The translations under genes and the position numbers were made by a program. Shown here one piece after another: positions 15,780-25,209 of a stretch of DNA of 55,777 bases (position 1 is the first letter of the stretch; the number at the start of each line of letters is the position of its first letter). Under the pieces are notes generated by a model. It was not told the origin of the DNA and made no database searches. It saw only the letters and a list, made by a program, of their open reading frames with translations. The DNA comes from Fibrobacter sp. (GTDB lineage Bacteria; Fibrobacterota; Fibrobacteria; Fibrobacterales; Fibrobacteraceae), in the NCBI GenBank assembly GCA_024398965.1, contig JAKSIF010000017.1:1-55777 (forward strand). Reading direction: 5' to 3'.

Positions 15780-16014
15780 CCGTTTTTTCAGGGCCCTCCT
15801 TATTGCTCCCATCCGGCTGTACCAGGTCATCCATCCCTATTTCTTTCATGGCGTATGCCGGTTCCAGCCAACCTGTTCTCAGTATGCAATTGAAGCCATC
15901 CGTGTCCACGGAGTGTTCAAAGGTTTCTATCTTGCGGTTTTTAGAATTTTAAGGTGCAATCCATTTTGCAAGGGCGGGTACGATCCTGTGCCCCCTAAAA
16001 AGGAAAGGACATGA
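15766..16014 (+). CDS. yidD: Membrane protein insertion efficiency factor YidD
   Basis: An 82-residue protein with the YidD pattern: [18 protein letters not shown] near the start, then [19 protein letters not shown] and [13 protein letters not shown] with the conserved cysteines. The start is a GTG at 15766 inside the end of rnpA, and its stop overlaps the yidC start in an ATGA. It assists YidC-dependent membrane insertion. Position and sequence agree. Confidence 0.93.
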   Translation: MEKVSRFFRALLIAPIRLYQVIHPYFFHGVCRFQPTCSQYAIEAIRVHGVFKGFYLAVFRILRCNPFCKGGYDPVPPKKERT

Positions 16015-17858
16015 ACAAGAACACCCTTATCGGCTCTATTCTTATCGTAGTCATTATGATCTGGTGGTTCGCCACCTCCTCCGCAAATAACGAGGCTGCC
16101 CGCGCCGCTGCTGAAGCCAAGAAGGCTGCTGCAGATTCCGTGGCCGCTCTCCAGGCTGACCAGGCCACCACAAATGGCAGTCTTGTCTTGCCGGTGACTG
16201 GCAATACCGAACTGAAGGCTGCTCCGGTTCTTGGCGATGCCGCTCCTGCTGCTCCTGTCGCGGTTGCTGCCGACAGTGCCGCTACGGATTCCGCCAAGGC
16301 CGAGGAAGTTGCCAAGGTGATTGAGCCTCGCACCGTGACGGTGGAAACCGACAAGTTCATTGTGACCCTGTCCAACAAGGGCGCAAAGATCCAGAGCGTC
16401 GTAGTAAAGGCCCTGCCTGATTCCGCTGGCAAGTTCCCTGAGCTTATCCAAGATACGACTCTTGGTGCCCTGGACCTGAAGCTCGGCGCTGCCGACCTTA
16501 GCACTGTGTTCTTTGATGCCGGCGATGCTCCCGAAAAGATTGTTGTTGAAAACGAAGCTTCCGTGGAATTTGTATTCCAGGATGCCAACGGAAACAAGGT
16601 GATTCGCTCCTACGGCTTTACCAAGGATGGTCCCGCAGTCCGCCAGGTGAACAAGTTTGTCGGCTTCCGCGTGAATGATTACGAACTGTCCTGGAACGGC
16701 GGCATGAGGGAAACCGAAGAACTGCCCCAGGGCAAGAGCTTCGGCGGTACTTCCTATTACTTCAGCGAAGTCGTCTATAACAATGGCGATGGCGTTGAAC
16801 GCGAAATGATTTCCGACGCCCAGTCCTTCAACGACGGTAAGCTTGCATGGGTCGGTCTCCGCCGTAAGTATGTGGCTATGACCATCCAGTACGATATGCC
16901 TACTGGCGCCTCCTTCGATGTGAAGCATGTGAAGGATATGGAAGACGACAAGAACCCTGGCACCTACAAGCTGGTGGTGAAGAACGAGTTCCGTGGCGAT
17001 TCCCTGGCATATGACTTCATGATTCTCCCTCTGCAGTGGGATGCCCTTGAATCCCTGGACAAGGGTTACGAAAAGATCATCGTTACCGGTTCCAAGTGGT
17101 TCATCGGTTCCAGCGTCTGGTTCGTATGGATCTGCAAGATGCTCCTTAAGCTCCTGAACCTGTTCTACAGCATTATTCCGAACTACGGTGTGGCTATCAT
17201 CCTGGTGACCTTCATCGTTCGTGGCATTACCACTCCGTTTACCGTAAAGCAGATGAAGTCCACCGGCGCCATGAGCAAGCTCAAGCCCCAGATGGATGAA
17301 ATCAATGTGAAGTACCGTAGCGATCCCCAGAAGAAGCAGGCCGCCATTATGGAACTCTACCAGAAGAATGGCGTGAACCCGCTGGCCAGCTGCACTGGTG
17401 GCTGCCTCCCCATGATTATCCAGATGCCTGTGTTCATGGGCCTGTTCTTCGTGCTTGGTCGCGCTGTGGAACTTCGTGGCATGCCCGCCTTCCTCTGGAT
17501 TACCGACTTGAGCCGTAGCGACGTTATTTTCAGCGGATTCAGCATTCCGTTCCTCATGCCTGCTGGCCTTGCCGTTCTCCCTTGGATCATGGTGATTACC
17601 ACCTACTTCCAGACCAAGGTGACTATGGGTGGTGGCGCCGGCATGGATCCCGCCCAGGCCAAGATGATGACCTGGATGATGCCTGCCATGATGTTCCTGT
17701 TCAGTGCCGTGATGCCTTCCGGCCTGGTGCTCTACTGGATCGTTTCCAACATCTGGTCCATCGTCCAGTACAAGCTTATCCGCGGCAAGATGAATGGCGG
17801 TAACGACTCCAAGACTGTAAAGGGCAAGAAGGTCCAGGACGCAGAAATCGTCAAGTAA
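16011..17858 (+). CDS. yidC: Membrane protein insertase YidC
   Basis: A 615-residue insertase. One membrane helix at residues 4-20 anchors a long Ala-rich linker and a periplasmic beta-sandwich domain (about 100-350), as in Gram-negative YidC. The conserved core follows with helices at roughly 370-590; it includes [11 protein letters not shown] with the groove Arg, the cytoplasmic hairpin [16 protein letters not shown], and [16 protein letters not shown]. It inserts and folds inner-membrane proteins alone or with SecYEG. It closes the rpmH cluster and is followed by a strong terminator; mnmE is not next as in many genomes. Confidence 0.96.
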   Translation: MNKNTLIGSILIVVIMIWWFATSSANNEAARAAAEAKKAAADSVAALQADQATTNGSLVLPVTGNTELKAAPVLGDAAPAAPVAVAADSAATDSAKAEEVAKVIEPRTVTVETDKFIVTLSNKGAKIQSVVVKALPDSAGKFPELIQDTTLGALDLKLGAADLSTVFFDAGDAPEKIVVENEASVEFVFQDANGNKVIRSYGFTKDGPAVRQVNKFVGFRVNDYELSWNGGMRETEELPQGKSFGGTSYYFSEVVYNNGDGVEREMISDAQSFNDGKLAWVGLRRKYVAMTIQYDMPTGASFDVKHVKDMEDDKNPGTYKLVVKNEFRGDSLAYDFMILPLQWDALESLDKGYEKIIVTGSKWFIGSSVWFVWICKMLLKLLNLFYSIIPNYGVAIILVTFIVRGITTPFTVKQMKSTGAMSKLKPQMDEINVKYRSDPQKKQAAIMELYQKNGVNPLASCTGGCLPMIIQMPVFMGLFFVLGRAVELRGMPAFLWITDLSRSDVIFSGFSIPFLMPAGLAVLPWIMVITTYFQTKVTMGGGAGMDPAQAKMMTWMMPAMMFLFSAVMPSGLVLYWIVSNIWSIVQYKLIRGKMNGGNDSKTVKGKKVQDAEIVK

Positions 17859-17881
17859 ACAGTTTGAATCGGCTTAAAGAA

Positions 17882-17914
17882 AATGCTCGCGCAGATTTGC
17901 GCGGGCATTTTTTT
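17882..17914 (+). terminator. Terminator of the rpmH-yidC operon
   Basis: AATGCTCGCGCA and TGCGCGGGCATT pair around a GATT loop with one mismatch, and six or more T follow. It lies 23 bases after the yidC stop. Confidence 0.9.
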
Positions 17915-17980
17915 ATGGGGGGAGAGAATTGTTTTTTTAGTAAAAAAATGTATTTTATGGGAGTGGTTTAGGAGGCTTAT

Positions 17981-18955
17981 ATGACAAAGAATGCTTATTG
18001 CATTGCTTTCGCTGCGTTGGTATTTTTTAGCGCCTGCGGAGATAGCGATAGCTCAAGTTCCGCTCCCCGCGAAGATGATGAACGTGTTGATGAATTTCCC
18101 TCAGGAATTCAGGATTCGTCTGTGGTTCATGAAGACTCGGTTGAAACAAGTGTTGTTGTGTACGATACGGTTCGCTATGTCAGCTTCAAGCAACAGATTG
18201 ATGACTCTTCATTTGAATATGTTACTGAGAATGCTGAGTTTATGTCTTGCGAGGTGGTGGGAGATTCGTTTACTTGTGAAAAAATCGGGTATTCGGGTTT
18301 GTGCGGTGGGGCTTCAAAACCGATACTTTTGGCAGCATGCTTTAATGGATTAGGAGAGAAAGTTCCGTGCGATATTCAGACCGTGCTAGACACTTTGAAA
18401 ATAAATTATGGCGAAGAGCCTCTTACGTCTTATGTGCCTTATGTTAAGATGCCAGAATTTGATTCGGCTGCGGCTCAGTCTGTCTTTGGAAATGTGAAGG
18501 GTACCTGCGGTGCTGTGTCTGAAAAAATTTTCACGAGTCGCTACTCCATTTATGCCGATTCTCTGCCGGAAGGATTCTCATTGGACCATACCGGAGAATG
18601 GGCTCCAAAATTTTGCTGGAGTTCCGATCAGTATATGGGTGAACGCATAACGATTCCCTTGACAGAAAATTATTACGAGTCGTCCTGCCAAAAATTTGAA
18701 AACGAGGGTATTCCTCACGATTCCATTAGTGAATTCAAGACCTGTTCCAAAAGAACTGTTTTCTCGATGCTTCAGATTGATAAATGCTGGACATCCACCA
18801 CAACTTATCCGATGCCCATGCCGGAGGAAGATGGCTATGCATTGTATTCTACGCGTACTGTGCCGGTTGATACTGCCTTTACATGGTGGCTTAAGTATTA
18901 TGACATGTATGGCAAAGTTGACAGTTTGAAAATCACGACAACGTATACGAAGTAG
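17981..18955 (+). CDS. Hypothetical lipoprotein
   Basis: A 324-residue exported protein of unknown function. The signal peptide ends in the lipobox FSAC near residue 19, followed by a short Asp/Ser-rich linker (GDSDSSSS). The remainder is beta-rich with paired cysteines (for example FTCEKIGYSGLCGG and FKTCSKR) that could form disulfides, which fits an extracytoplasmic site. I do not recognise a domain. A TTTAGGAGG ribosome site precedes the ATG, and TTGTTT and TATTTT with a 16-base spacer at 17929-17956 are a possible promoter. It stands alone between two terminators. Confidence 0.8.
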   Translation: MTKNAYCIAFAALVFFSACGDSDSSSSAPREDDERVDEFPSGIQDSSVVHEDSVETSVVVYDTVRYVSFKQQIDDSSFEYVTENAEFMSCEVVGDSFTCEKIGYSGLCGGASKPILLAACFNGLGEKVPCDIQTVLDTLKINYGEEPLTSYVPYVKMPEFDSAAAQSVFGNVKGTCGAVSEKIFTSRYSIYADSLPEGFSLDHTGEWAPKFCWSSDQYMGERITIPLTENYYESSCQKFENEGIPHDSISEFKTCSKRTVFSMLQIDKCWTSTTTYPMPMPEEDGYALYSTRTVPVDTAFTWWLKYYDMYGKVDSLKITTTYTK

Positions 18956-18970
18956 TTAAGAAATAGCTGA

Positions 18971-19003
18971 AAAAAAAGAACTCCATGAAGGAGTTCTTTT
19001 TTA
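18971..19003. terminator. Bidirectional terminator
   Basis: AAGAACTCC-ATGAA-GGAGTTCTT is a perfect nine-pair stem flanked by A on the left and T on the right, so it can end transcription from both sides. It serves the lipoprotein gene on the plus strand and the RgpF-like gene on the minus strand, whose stop codon lies inside the T run. Confidence 0.88.
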
Positions 19004-19933
19004 CTTGTATTCTTCGCCTTCCAGCTTGCGACCTAGAATCTTGTACTTGGTCTTGATTGCGGTGCGAAGTAGAGGCCAGCCCACTTTTTGGAAGGGCTTC
19101 TCCCAAAGCTTGTCGGCCACCTGTTTTGCCGAACTGTCTACGGGCTGGGGGAGCCAGGAAATGTCGAAGTCAGGAGCGACACCTGCATCCTCGATCATCT
19201 TTACGTAATCGGCGTTTAGTGCGTCGTAGGCGCCTCGGCGGATAAAGTGGACTTTTTCCTTGAAGTCGAAACGCTTTTGCAACAGCTTGCGCTTGATGAA
19301 ACCTGCTCCCTGTGCAATGAGCTCGGGATAGGCGAACATGATGTGGCCGTGGGTTTGGAACAGTGCCGCCATTTGGACTTCCGCTTCGTCAAAGATGTTG
19401 GCCATGCCGATTTCAAGACGGTGCACTACGTCGTAGAAGGTGCTTTGTTCCGGAGTTTCCATCAGGTGGGTGTAGAAGGCGCCCAGGGCTTCCTGCTTTA
19501 GATACAGGAAGAAACTTTGCAGGTGAGGGCGGACTTCGTCGTTTTGCGTCAGGGATATTGCATCTGCGTTGCTGGCTTCGGCACGCTTGATGAAGTCTGC
19601 AAAGTTATTCTGGAAATAGACGATGGAATCGTTTATCAGCAGAAGACGCTCAACGTTGCTTAGGGAGACTAAGTTCCCGCGGCCGTTGGCGATATCTTTG
19701 AGGAACCTGCGCCACATGCCGAAATCGAAGCCCCGGTTTTCCGTGAGATACAGTGTGATGTTGTTCTCTTTCAAGAAACTGTGGGTAGCTTCTGAAAGTT
19801 CACGTTCGTTTGTCAGCAGTATAACGGTAAAGTCGGTCTCCGCCAGATGTTTAAGAGCAAACTGGACATAGCCGGGGAGAGTGTCCCCGGTCTGGTAACT
19901 GGCGTAGAGAATGACTTTAGTCGATGCGCTCAT
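19001..19933 (-). CDS. RgpF-like rhamnan synthesis / glycan family protein
   Basis: A 310-residue protein resembling RgpF (rhamnan synthesis F) proteins: VILYASYQTGDTLPGYVQFALKHL at the start, ENRGFDFGMWRRFL near 75 and LLLINDSIVYF near 97 are characteristic, the last being the SDSSxFG-like segment of the family. Members take part in building cell-surface polysaccharides, often as putative glycosyltransferases. It begins exactly where the rnr gene ends (one shared base) and is the last gene of a plsC-rnr unit, with no other glycan gene near it. Specificity cannot be told. Confidence 0.75.
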   Translation of the reverse strand: MSASTKVILYASYQTGDTLPGYVQFALKHLAETDFTVILLTNERELSEATHSFLKENNITLYLTENRGFDFGMWRRFLKDIANGRGNLVSLSNVERLLLINDSIVYFQNNFADFIKRAEASNADAISLTQNDEVRPHLQSFFLYLKQEALGAFYTHLMETPEQSTFYDVVHRLEIGMANIFDEAEVQMAALFQTHGHIMFAYPELIAQGAGFIKRKLLQKRFDFKEKVHFIRRGAYDALNADYVKMIEDAGVAPDFDISWLPQPVDSSAKQVADKLWEKPFQKVGWPLLRTAIKTKYKILGRKLEGEEYK

Positions 19934-22371
19934 TATCTTCTACCGCTGCGGCCGCGACCACCGCGACCTCTTGAAAGTTTTTCGCCGTAGGCCTTGGCGC
20001 CGGATGACTTGCCGGACTTGCCACCTCGGGAACTACGTGAACCGCGGGAGTCTTCATCGCCATAACCGCGTCCACTGCGGGAGCCACGAGAGGCTTTGCC
20101 TCGAGCGTCGCGGCCGGTACGTTCAAAACTGGGTGCGTCTGCATCGGAACCGCGTCGACCCTGACGGCCGCGGCCGCCATTGCGGTTGCGGGCGCCTGCG
20201 GATACAAATTCCGGAGCGTCGTCAAAGTCGCGGTCGTCGTCGGGCTGGCTTACGTAACCCAAGGCTTCTGCGGCTTCCGCACGGTCCATGCGTTCATTGA
20301 AGTTGCGGGCGTCTTCGTCTACGTCGCGACGGGTACGGCGGCTCTTCTTAGGCTCGGGAGAAAGCTTCTCGATGATGGAGAAGTCCACCTGGCCGCGGAG
20401 CGGGTCCACACGGAGCAGCTGTGCCATGACCTTGTCGCCACGACGGAAGGTGCGTCCACTGCGCTTACCGAAGGCAAGGCCCTGGTCGGCGTTGAATACG
20501 TAGAAGTCGTCTCCTGCGATATCGCGATAGCGGCACAGGCCTTCTGCAATGGGATCGCTAATGGAGAGGTAAATGCCCCATTCCTCGATGCCGTTGACGG
20601 TTGCCTCGAAGTTATCGCCGATGCGGTCCTTCAAAAGCCATGTGGAGCAGACCTTGATGGCCTGGCGTTCCACCTTCATGTTCTTGATTTCGTTGGCGGA
20701 AATCAGGTCGCAAACATCGATGACGCTTTCCTTGCGTTCCGCAGAAATTTCCTTGCCCTTGCGAGCCAGTTCACGATGGCACCACAGGTCCGCGTAGCGG
20801 CGGATGGGAGAAGTGAAGTGGCTATAGTCCTGCCAGTTCAAGGCGAAGTGACCGAAACTGTTGGAGTCGTAGTGGGCCTTCTGCATGGAGCGAAGGATTC
20901 GGTTTGTGAGAGTTTCGTCATCACCGGCCTTCTTTACCAAGTGTTCGTAAAGCTTGAAGGCGGTGGGGTTCAAGTTGGTGTCGCCACTGCGGGGCTTGCC
21001 CAGTTCGCGAAGCATCACAGGAGAACCCTGGAACAGGTTGGGGTACATGTAGTACAGTTCCATGATGTCCTTGGTATCTGGGGCTTCGTGGATACGGTAG
21101 ATGCCCTGGAGACCGCGCTTCTTCAGTTCCTTGGCGCAGCAGTTGTTGGCAATCAACATACATTCTTCAACCCAAGAGTTGGAGATGTCTGTGGTGCGAG
21201 GATAAATATCGGTAGGTTCGCCAGCTTCGTTGAAGTGGCATCCCATTTCGGTAGACTTGAATTCCAGCTGGCCATCCTTGGTGCGGTTGGCCTTAAGCTT
21301 GGCGGTTACATCGGCAAGAGCGACAAGGTCCGGGTCTCCCTGTTCCCAGAGGGCCTTTGCCTGCTGGTAAGTGAGGGATCGGGTAATACGGACGATACTG
21401 CGATGGAAATCCCAGCTAAGGACGTTGGCGTCCTTGTCCAGCTCGATCATGCAGGTATGGGCGCAACGGTCCACGTCTTCGTGCAAGGAGCAAATATCGC
21501 TGGATAGTTCGTCGGGGATCATGGGCACGGCGGTCCAGGGCAGGTACTGGGTGTAGCTGCGTTCCAATGCTTCTTCGTCGAGAGCGCTTCCTTCGGGAAC
21601 GTAGTAGCTTACGTCTGCAATGTGCACGCCCAGCTTGTAGCCGGTCGCAGTCTTTTCCACGGAAATGGCGTCATCATGGTCCATGGCGCCTTCCGGGTCG
21701 ATGCAGAGAATCACCGTGTTGCGGTAATCCACGCGTCCCTTGAAATCCTTGGTGGTAGGTGCCTTGAGGCCCTTGACGTAGTCCTGAATTTCCTTGCTGA
21801 AGCCCTTGGGAAGGTTGGCTTCTTCCATGAACTTCTGGGTGATTTCCTTCCAGGTCATGGTGATGAGATCAGCGGAGTGGTCCACCTTTGCAAGGTAGCT
21901 GTGCTTGAGGCGCGGGTGAGGATACAGGGTGAAGCTGATGACTTCGCCTTCCTTGCCAGGAGCCTGACGGCGGTGGCACATTTCAAATTCTTTTTCGGTT
22001 TCCAGTTCGGTGACGATCCAGTCCTCTTCTCCAACCTGGTGGAGAACGCCGCGACGTACGCGGGTGCTCTTGTCTTCGGTCTGGCGGCGGCTACGGGCAC
22101 CGGGGCGGCGGTTGTCATCACCACCTTGCTCAGCGACTTTCTTTAGGCGCTTTTCGCGTTTTTCTTCAAGAGGCTCGCCATCGCCAATCTGGTATTCCTT
22201 GTGGTTGGTACGCTTCAAGATGCCCTGTTCCACCATGTCGGCCAGGAGCTGCTTAAAAGCCATTTTCTGTTTCTTGGGAAGGCCCAGGGAGGCGCGGAGA
22301 CGGCTTCCCACCATGGGTTCATCACGTAAAACTGCTACAATCTGTTCTTCGGTAGGTAACTGCTGAGCCAT
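19933..22371 (-). CDS. rnr: Ribonuclease R with an RG-rich tail
   Basis: An 812-residue RNase R/VacB exoribonuclease. A winged-helix segment at about 1-75 (EEQIVAVLRDEPMVGSRLRASLGL), cold-shock domains, the RNB catalytic domain with IDPEGAMDHDDAIS near 225-240, and an S1 domain near 590-670 appear in the family order. It degrades structured RNA 3' to 5'. The last 135 residues or so are a disordered tail of Arg/Gly/Ser repeats (GGRGRQGRRG, SRGSRSGRG). The ATG at 22371 has AGGAGG six bases upstream; earlier in-frame starts lack this. It follows plsC by one base. Confidence 0.95.
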   Translation of the reverse strand: MAQQLPTEEQIVAVLRDEPMVGSRLRASLGLPKKQKMAFKQLLADMVEQGILKRTNHKEYQIGDGEPLEEKREKRLKKVAEQGGDDNRRPGARSRRQTEDKSTRVRRGVLHQVGEEDWIVTELETEKEFEMCHRRQAPGKEGEVISFTLYPHPRLKHSYLAKVDHSADLITMTWKEITQKFMEEANLPKGFSKEIQDYVKGLKAPTTKDFKGRVDYRNTVILCIDPEGAMDHDDAISVEKTATGYKLGVHIADVSYYVPEGSALDEEALERSYTQYLPWTAVPMIPDELSSDICSLHEDVDRCAHTCMIELDKDANVLSWDFHRSIVRITRSLTYQQAKALWEQGDPDLVALADVTAKLKANRTKDGQLEFKSTEMGCHFNEAGEPTDIYPRTTDISNSWVEECMLIANNCCAKELKKRGLQGIYRIHEAPDTKDIMELYYMYPNLFQGSPVMLRELGKPRSGDTNLNPTAFKLYEHLVKKAGDDETLTNRILRSMQKAHYDSNSFGHFALNWQDYSHFTSPIRRYADLWCHRELARKGKEISAERKESVIDVCDLISANEIKNMKVERQAIKVCSTWLLKDRIGDNFEATVNGIEEWGIYLSISDPIAEGLCRYRDIAGDDFYVFNADQGLAFGKRSGRTFRRGDKVMAQLLRVDPLRGQVDFSIIEKLSPEPKKSRRTRRDVDEDARNFNERMDRAEAAEALGYVSQPDDDRDFDDAPEFVSAGARNRNGGRGRQGRRGSDADAPSFERTGRDARGKASRGSRSGRGYGDEDSRGSRSSRGGKSGKSSGAKAYGEKLSRGRGGRGRSGRR

Positions 22372-22372
22372 T

Positions 22373-23122
22373 TTAAGCCTCCTTGGTGCCATCGGCCGTG
22401 GCCGCGGCTTCCGCCTGCTTATAAGGCAGTGCGGATTCAATCATATTAAACACTTCGTCGCGTAAATCTGCTGCGGTCTTTTCTGCAAAGCTTTCCGGGG
22501 TCTGCAGGGGGTGTACCACGATCTTGACTACGCCTGGAGTAAACGCCCATTTGGTCTTGGCAAGGCGTTCTCCTGTCCCTACTAATGTAATTGGCAAAAG
22601 GGGAAAATGATTTTCTTTTGCCATACGAAATATTCCATTTTGGAACTTGAGCAGGCGACCGTCTGCGCTGCGATGACCTTCGGGGAATACGCTGATGACA
22701 TAATTGTGGGAAAGTCGTTCAACCACCCTCTTGCCGATGTCTGCATTCTTGCGTGGGTCCTTATGGACAGGAATGCAACCGATGTGGGTTATGACCCAGC
22801 CAAAAACGGGAATATGCCAAAGCGCTTCCTTGGCAATAAAGGCGCACACGGCGATGGAGGGCCAGATGACGTTAATGTCCAAAAAGCTCTGGTGGTTTGA
22901 GACGATTACGAAATTCCTTTCGGTGGGAATGTTCTCTTTGCCGACAATCTCCAGCTTAATTCCGAACAGTTTGAAAACCACTCTGAAAAACAGGATGCAA
23001 AGTTCGGTGCATTTTTCCCATTGGCCAAAAATACCCCCGCGCACGAGCATATAGGGTACGCCGATAATCACCAGCGATACGGCGATGGTGAGGTAGTAAA
23101 GAATTGCTCTGATAAAAGCCAT
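22373..23122 (-). CDS. plsC: 1-acyl-glycerol-3-phosphate acyltransferase (PlsC family)
   Basis: A 249-residue membrane acyltransferase. An N-terminal helix (AILYYLTIAVSLVIIGVPYMLV) is followed by the catalytic NHQSFLD (NHxxxxD motif) near residue 78 and the glycerophosphate-binding FPEGHRS near 145. It makes phosphatidic acid from lysophosphatidic acid, a step of phospholipid synthesis. The C-terminus is Ala-rich and hydrophilic. It is first in a leftward unit with rnr and the RgpF-like gene. Other acyl acceptors are possible for this family. Confidence 0.88.
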   Translation of the reverse strand: MAFIRAILYYLTIAVSLVIIGVPYMLVRGGIFGQWEKCTELCILFFRVVFKLFGIKLEIVGKENIPTERNFVIVSNHQSFLDINVIWPSIAVCAFIAKEALWHIPVFGWVITHIGCIPVHKDPRKNADIGKRVVERLSHNYVISVFPEGHRSADGRLLKFQNGIFRMAKENHFPLLPITLVGTGERLAKTKWAFTPGVVKIVVHPLQTPESFAEKTAADLRDEVFNMIESALPYKQAEAAATADGTKEA

Positions 23123-23212
23123 AATTTCCCAGTTTTATGGCGCATGGCGCCTTGTTCTCTTAAGGATAATCTATATAAAAAAGAAGTTCGAAAATAAGAA
23201 ATACAAATAAAA

Positions 23213-23239
23213 AATCCCAAGTATTTTCTACTTGGGATT
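23213..23239 (-). terminator. Terminator behind pyrC
   Basis: Read on the minus strand, AATCCCAAGTA-GAAAA-TACTTGGGATT is a perfect 11-pair stem followed by TTTTATTTG. It lies 22 bases after the pyrC stop and separates it from plsC. Confidence 0.9.
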
Positions 23240-23260
23240 GAAAGTACACTTTTTTTAGTA

Positions 23261-24262
23261 TTACTTAATTCGCCATTCTAGAGTCTGGCCTGCGGCGAGG
23301 GGTACTACACCGTTGACGACTGCGGGAACGGTCCAGCTTTCCTTGACCACTTCGATCTGCTTTGTGGTGCGGGGAATGCCATAGAAGTCTGCGCCAAAGC
23401 CTGCGATAAAGTTGGGAAGCTTGTCCAGGGCGCCGGCGCGGTCGAATTCCTGGACTAGGAGAGGAAGGGCCACCGGAGCGCTGTAGACGCCCGCTGCCCC
23501 GCATGGGCATTCCTTTTTACCCTGCTGGTGCGGGGCAGAGTCCGTGCCGAGGAAGAACTTCGGGTTGCCGCTGAAGGCGGCTTCTCTAATGGCGGCACGG
23601 TCTTCAGGCCGCTTCGGTAACGGCTTGCAGAAATGGTGCGGCCTGAGGGCGTCTCCGATGACGTCGTCCAGAGTCATCATCAGGTGATGAACCGTAAAGG
23701 TGGCAGCCACATTTGCGGGCAGACGCTTGACCGCTTCCACGGCCTTGGCGCTGGAAAGATGTTCAAAAACAATCTTCAGCTTGGGGAACTTTTCTGCAAG
23801 AATTTCAACGCGCTTGATAAAGGCGGGCTCGCGGTCTAGGCAGAATTCGCCCGGTTCTTCGCCGTGGACGCAGAGCACGAGGCCAAGCTTTTCCATCATG
23901 GCTACAACGGGAAATACCGCTTCAAAATCGCTGATGCCATCGGCGCTATTGGTGGTGACGCCTGCAGGGTAGTACTTGCCTGCCACTACGCCTGCGGCCA
24001 TCATGTCCTTCAGATCCTGTTCGGTGTAGCTGGGATTCAGCTTGAAGGTCATGAGGGGCTCAAAGTCCGGGCGAATGTCCGCTGCGGCTTCCAAGATTTC
24101 CTTCTTGTACTGAGCAATGGACGCGGCACTGGTCATTGCCGGGATGGTGTTGGGCATAATGATTGCGCGGCCGAATTGGGAAACAAGGTCGCGAACGTAG
24201 CCGGGCATCAATTCGCCCTGACGCAGGTGAGCATGAAAATCGTCTGGTAAAGGAAGGAACAT
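23261..24262 (-). CDS. pyrC: Dihydroorotase, class II
   Basis: A 333-residue dihydroorotase that closes carbamoyl-aspartate to dihydroorotate in pyrimidine synthesis. DDFHAHLRQG gives the HxH zinc pair near residues 9-11, and MPNTIP, AGKYYPAG (the carboxylated Lys), CVHGE, FEHLSSA and LGTDSAPH follow in the order of the PyrC (class II) enzymes. The ATG at 24262 is chosen because the family starts with PLPDDFHAHLR; an upstream in-frame ATG lies inside the repeat array. The start codon directly abuts a heptanucleotide array and no ribosome site is visible. Confidence 0.95.
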   Translation of the reverse strand: MFLPLPDDFHAHLRQGELMPGYVRDLVSQFGRAIIMPNTIPAMTSAASIAQYKKEILEAAADIRPDFEPLMTFKLNPSYTEQDLKDMMAAGVVAGKYYPAGVTTNSADGISDFEAVFPVVAMMEKLGLVLCVHGEEPGEFCLDREPAFIKRVEILAEKFPKLKIVFEHLSSAKAVEAVKRLPANVAATFTVHHLMMTLDDVIGDALRPHHFCKPLPKRPEDRAAIREAAFSGNPKFFLGTDSAPHQQGKKECPCGAAGVYSAPVALPLLVQEFDRAGALDKLPNFIAGFGADFYGIPRTTKQIEVVKESWTVPAVVNGVVPLAAGQTLEWRIK

Positions 24263-24367
24263 AGTGATTAGTGAAGAGTGAATAATGAACAATTAACAAT
24301 TAACAATGAACAGTTAACAATGAATAATGAAAGATGAAGGATGAAAAATGAAGGATGAGAAATTAGG
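24263..24367. repeat. Degenerate heptanucleotide tandem array upstream of pyrC
   Basis: Fifteen seven-base units in perfect register fill the gap between mlaF and pyrC. On the plus strand they read AGTGATT, AGTGAAG, AGTGAAT, AATGAAC, AATTAAC and so on, with consensus RRTKARN (one exception at position 6). T at position 3 and A at position 5 never change, while positions 1, 2, 6 and 7 vary. As a result every unit holds TGA, TAA or TAG on the strand opposite to pyrC. The same AATGAAC and AATTAAC units recur at 55674-55701. Confidence 0.85.
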
Positions 24368-24368
24368 G

Positions 24369-25208
24369 CTACAGGAGGGAATGCTGCATGGGGGATTCCT
24401 GTGCCCGCAGGTCACGGAACAGTTCCCTGGAAATTTCGGTATCGGAATTCAGCCAGTAGTCAAAACTTTGGGGTTTTGTCAATGTCTTGCGGTGAAGGAA
24501 GCAGATATTGCAATCCAGTTCCTTGGACATAAGCAAGTCGTGGGTCACGATGACAATCGTGGTCTTGAACAGCATTCGCATGTTGTCAATCAGCGGCAGC
24601 AGATTACGGCGGTTGTAGTTGTCCAGACCGGCGGTAGGTTCGTCCATCAACAGCAACTTCGGGTCCATGGCCCAGGAACGGGCGATAGCTACACGCTTCT
24701 GCATACCCATACTCAGCTGGTGAGGGAATAAATCCGCATGGTCGCGGACTCGCATCAGGTCCATGGCCATCTGGATCTTTTCTTCGATTTCTGCAGGAGA
24801 TCCCCTCTTGTGGTAACGAAGCGGTAGCGCAATGTTGTCGCGCACACGCATGTTGGAAATGAGGGCTCCGTTCTGGAATACGAGACCTACCTGGCGCTTC
24901 GCTACTTCCAATGCAGTCAAACGTTCCGGAGAAATGTATTCGCCGAAGTAGTACATGTTGCCGGAAGTTGGGCGGACAAGACCTGCGATAATTCGGAGAA
25001 GGGCGCTCTTGCCCTGGCCGGAACCGCCACCAATGCAAAGGGTCTCGCCACGATTGACCACCAGGTTGGCGCCAATAATGAGTTCCTTCTGGGGGTCTTC
25101 TTCCTTCTTGCTGAAAAAGCCCAAAGAGCGGGGCTTAGAAAAGATTGTACCAGCCAAGTCCTTATAGGCCAGGTGGATGTTTTCCATTCTTAAGGCTTCG
25201 TCTTGCAT
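24369..25208 (-). CDS. mlaF: MlaF-like ABC transporter ATPase
   Basis: A 279-residue ABC ATPase. Walker A is GGGSGQGKSALL near residue 60, the Q-loop follows in LVFQNGALISNM, the signature is LSMGMQKR and Walker B is LLLMDEPTAGLD near 190, with the switch His in VTHD. GALISNMRVRDNIALPL is typical of the MlaF/Ttg2A group that powers phospholipid movement between membranes. It follows the MlaE-like permease by one base. An insertion of about 25 residues (FSKPRSLGFFSKKEEDPQKE) before Walker A is unusual. The substrate-binding MlaD is not in the window. Confidence 0.87.
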   Translation of the reverse strand: MQDEALRMENIHLAYKDLAGTIFSKPRSLGFFSKKEEDPQKELIIGANLVVNRGETLCIGGGSGQGKSALLRIIAGLVRPTSGNMYYFGEYISPERLTALEVAKRQVGLVFQNGALISNMRVRDNIALPLRYHKRGSPAEIEEKIQMAMDLMRVRDHADLFPHQLSMGMQKRVAIARSWAMDPKLLLMDEPTAGLDNYNRRNLLPLIDNMRMLFKTTIVIVTHDLLMSKELDCNICFLHRKTLTKPQSFDYWLNSDTEISRELFRDLRAQESPMQHSLL

Positions 25209-25209
25209 A

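Noticed and set aside
24263-24367. CRISPR-like array
   Set aside because: The repeat is a continuous seven-base tandem without spacers, and no cas genes are present.
24263-24367. In-frame stop in every heptad as a designed translation stop on one frame
   Set aside because: The stop shifts by one base between TGA units and TAA/TAG units, so it follows from the RRTKARN pattern and is not a fixed codon position.
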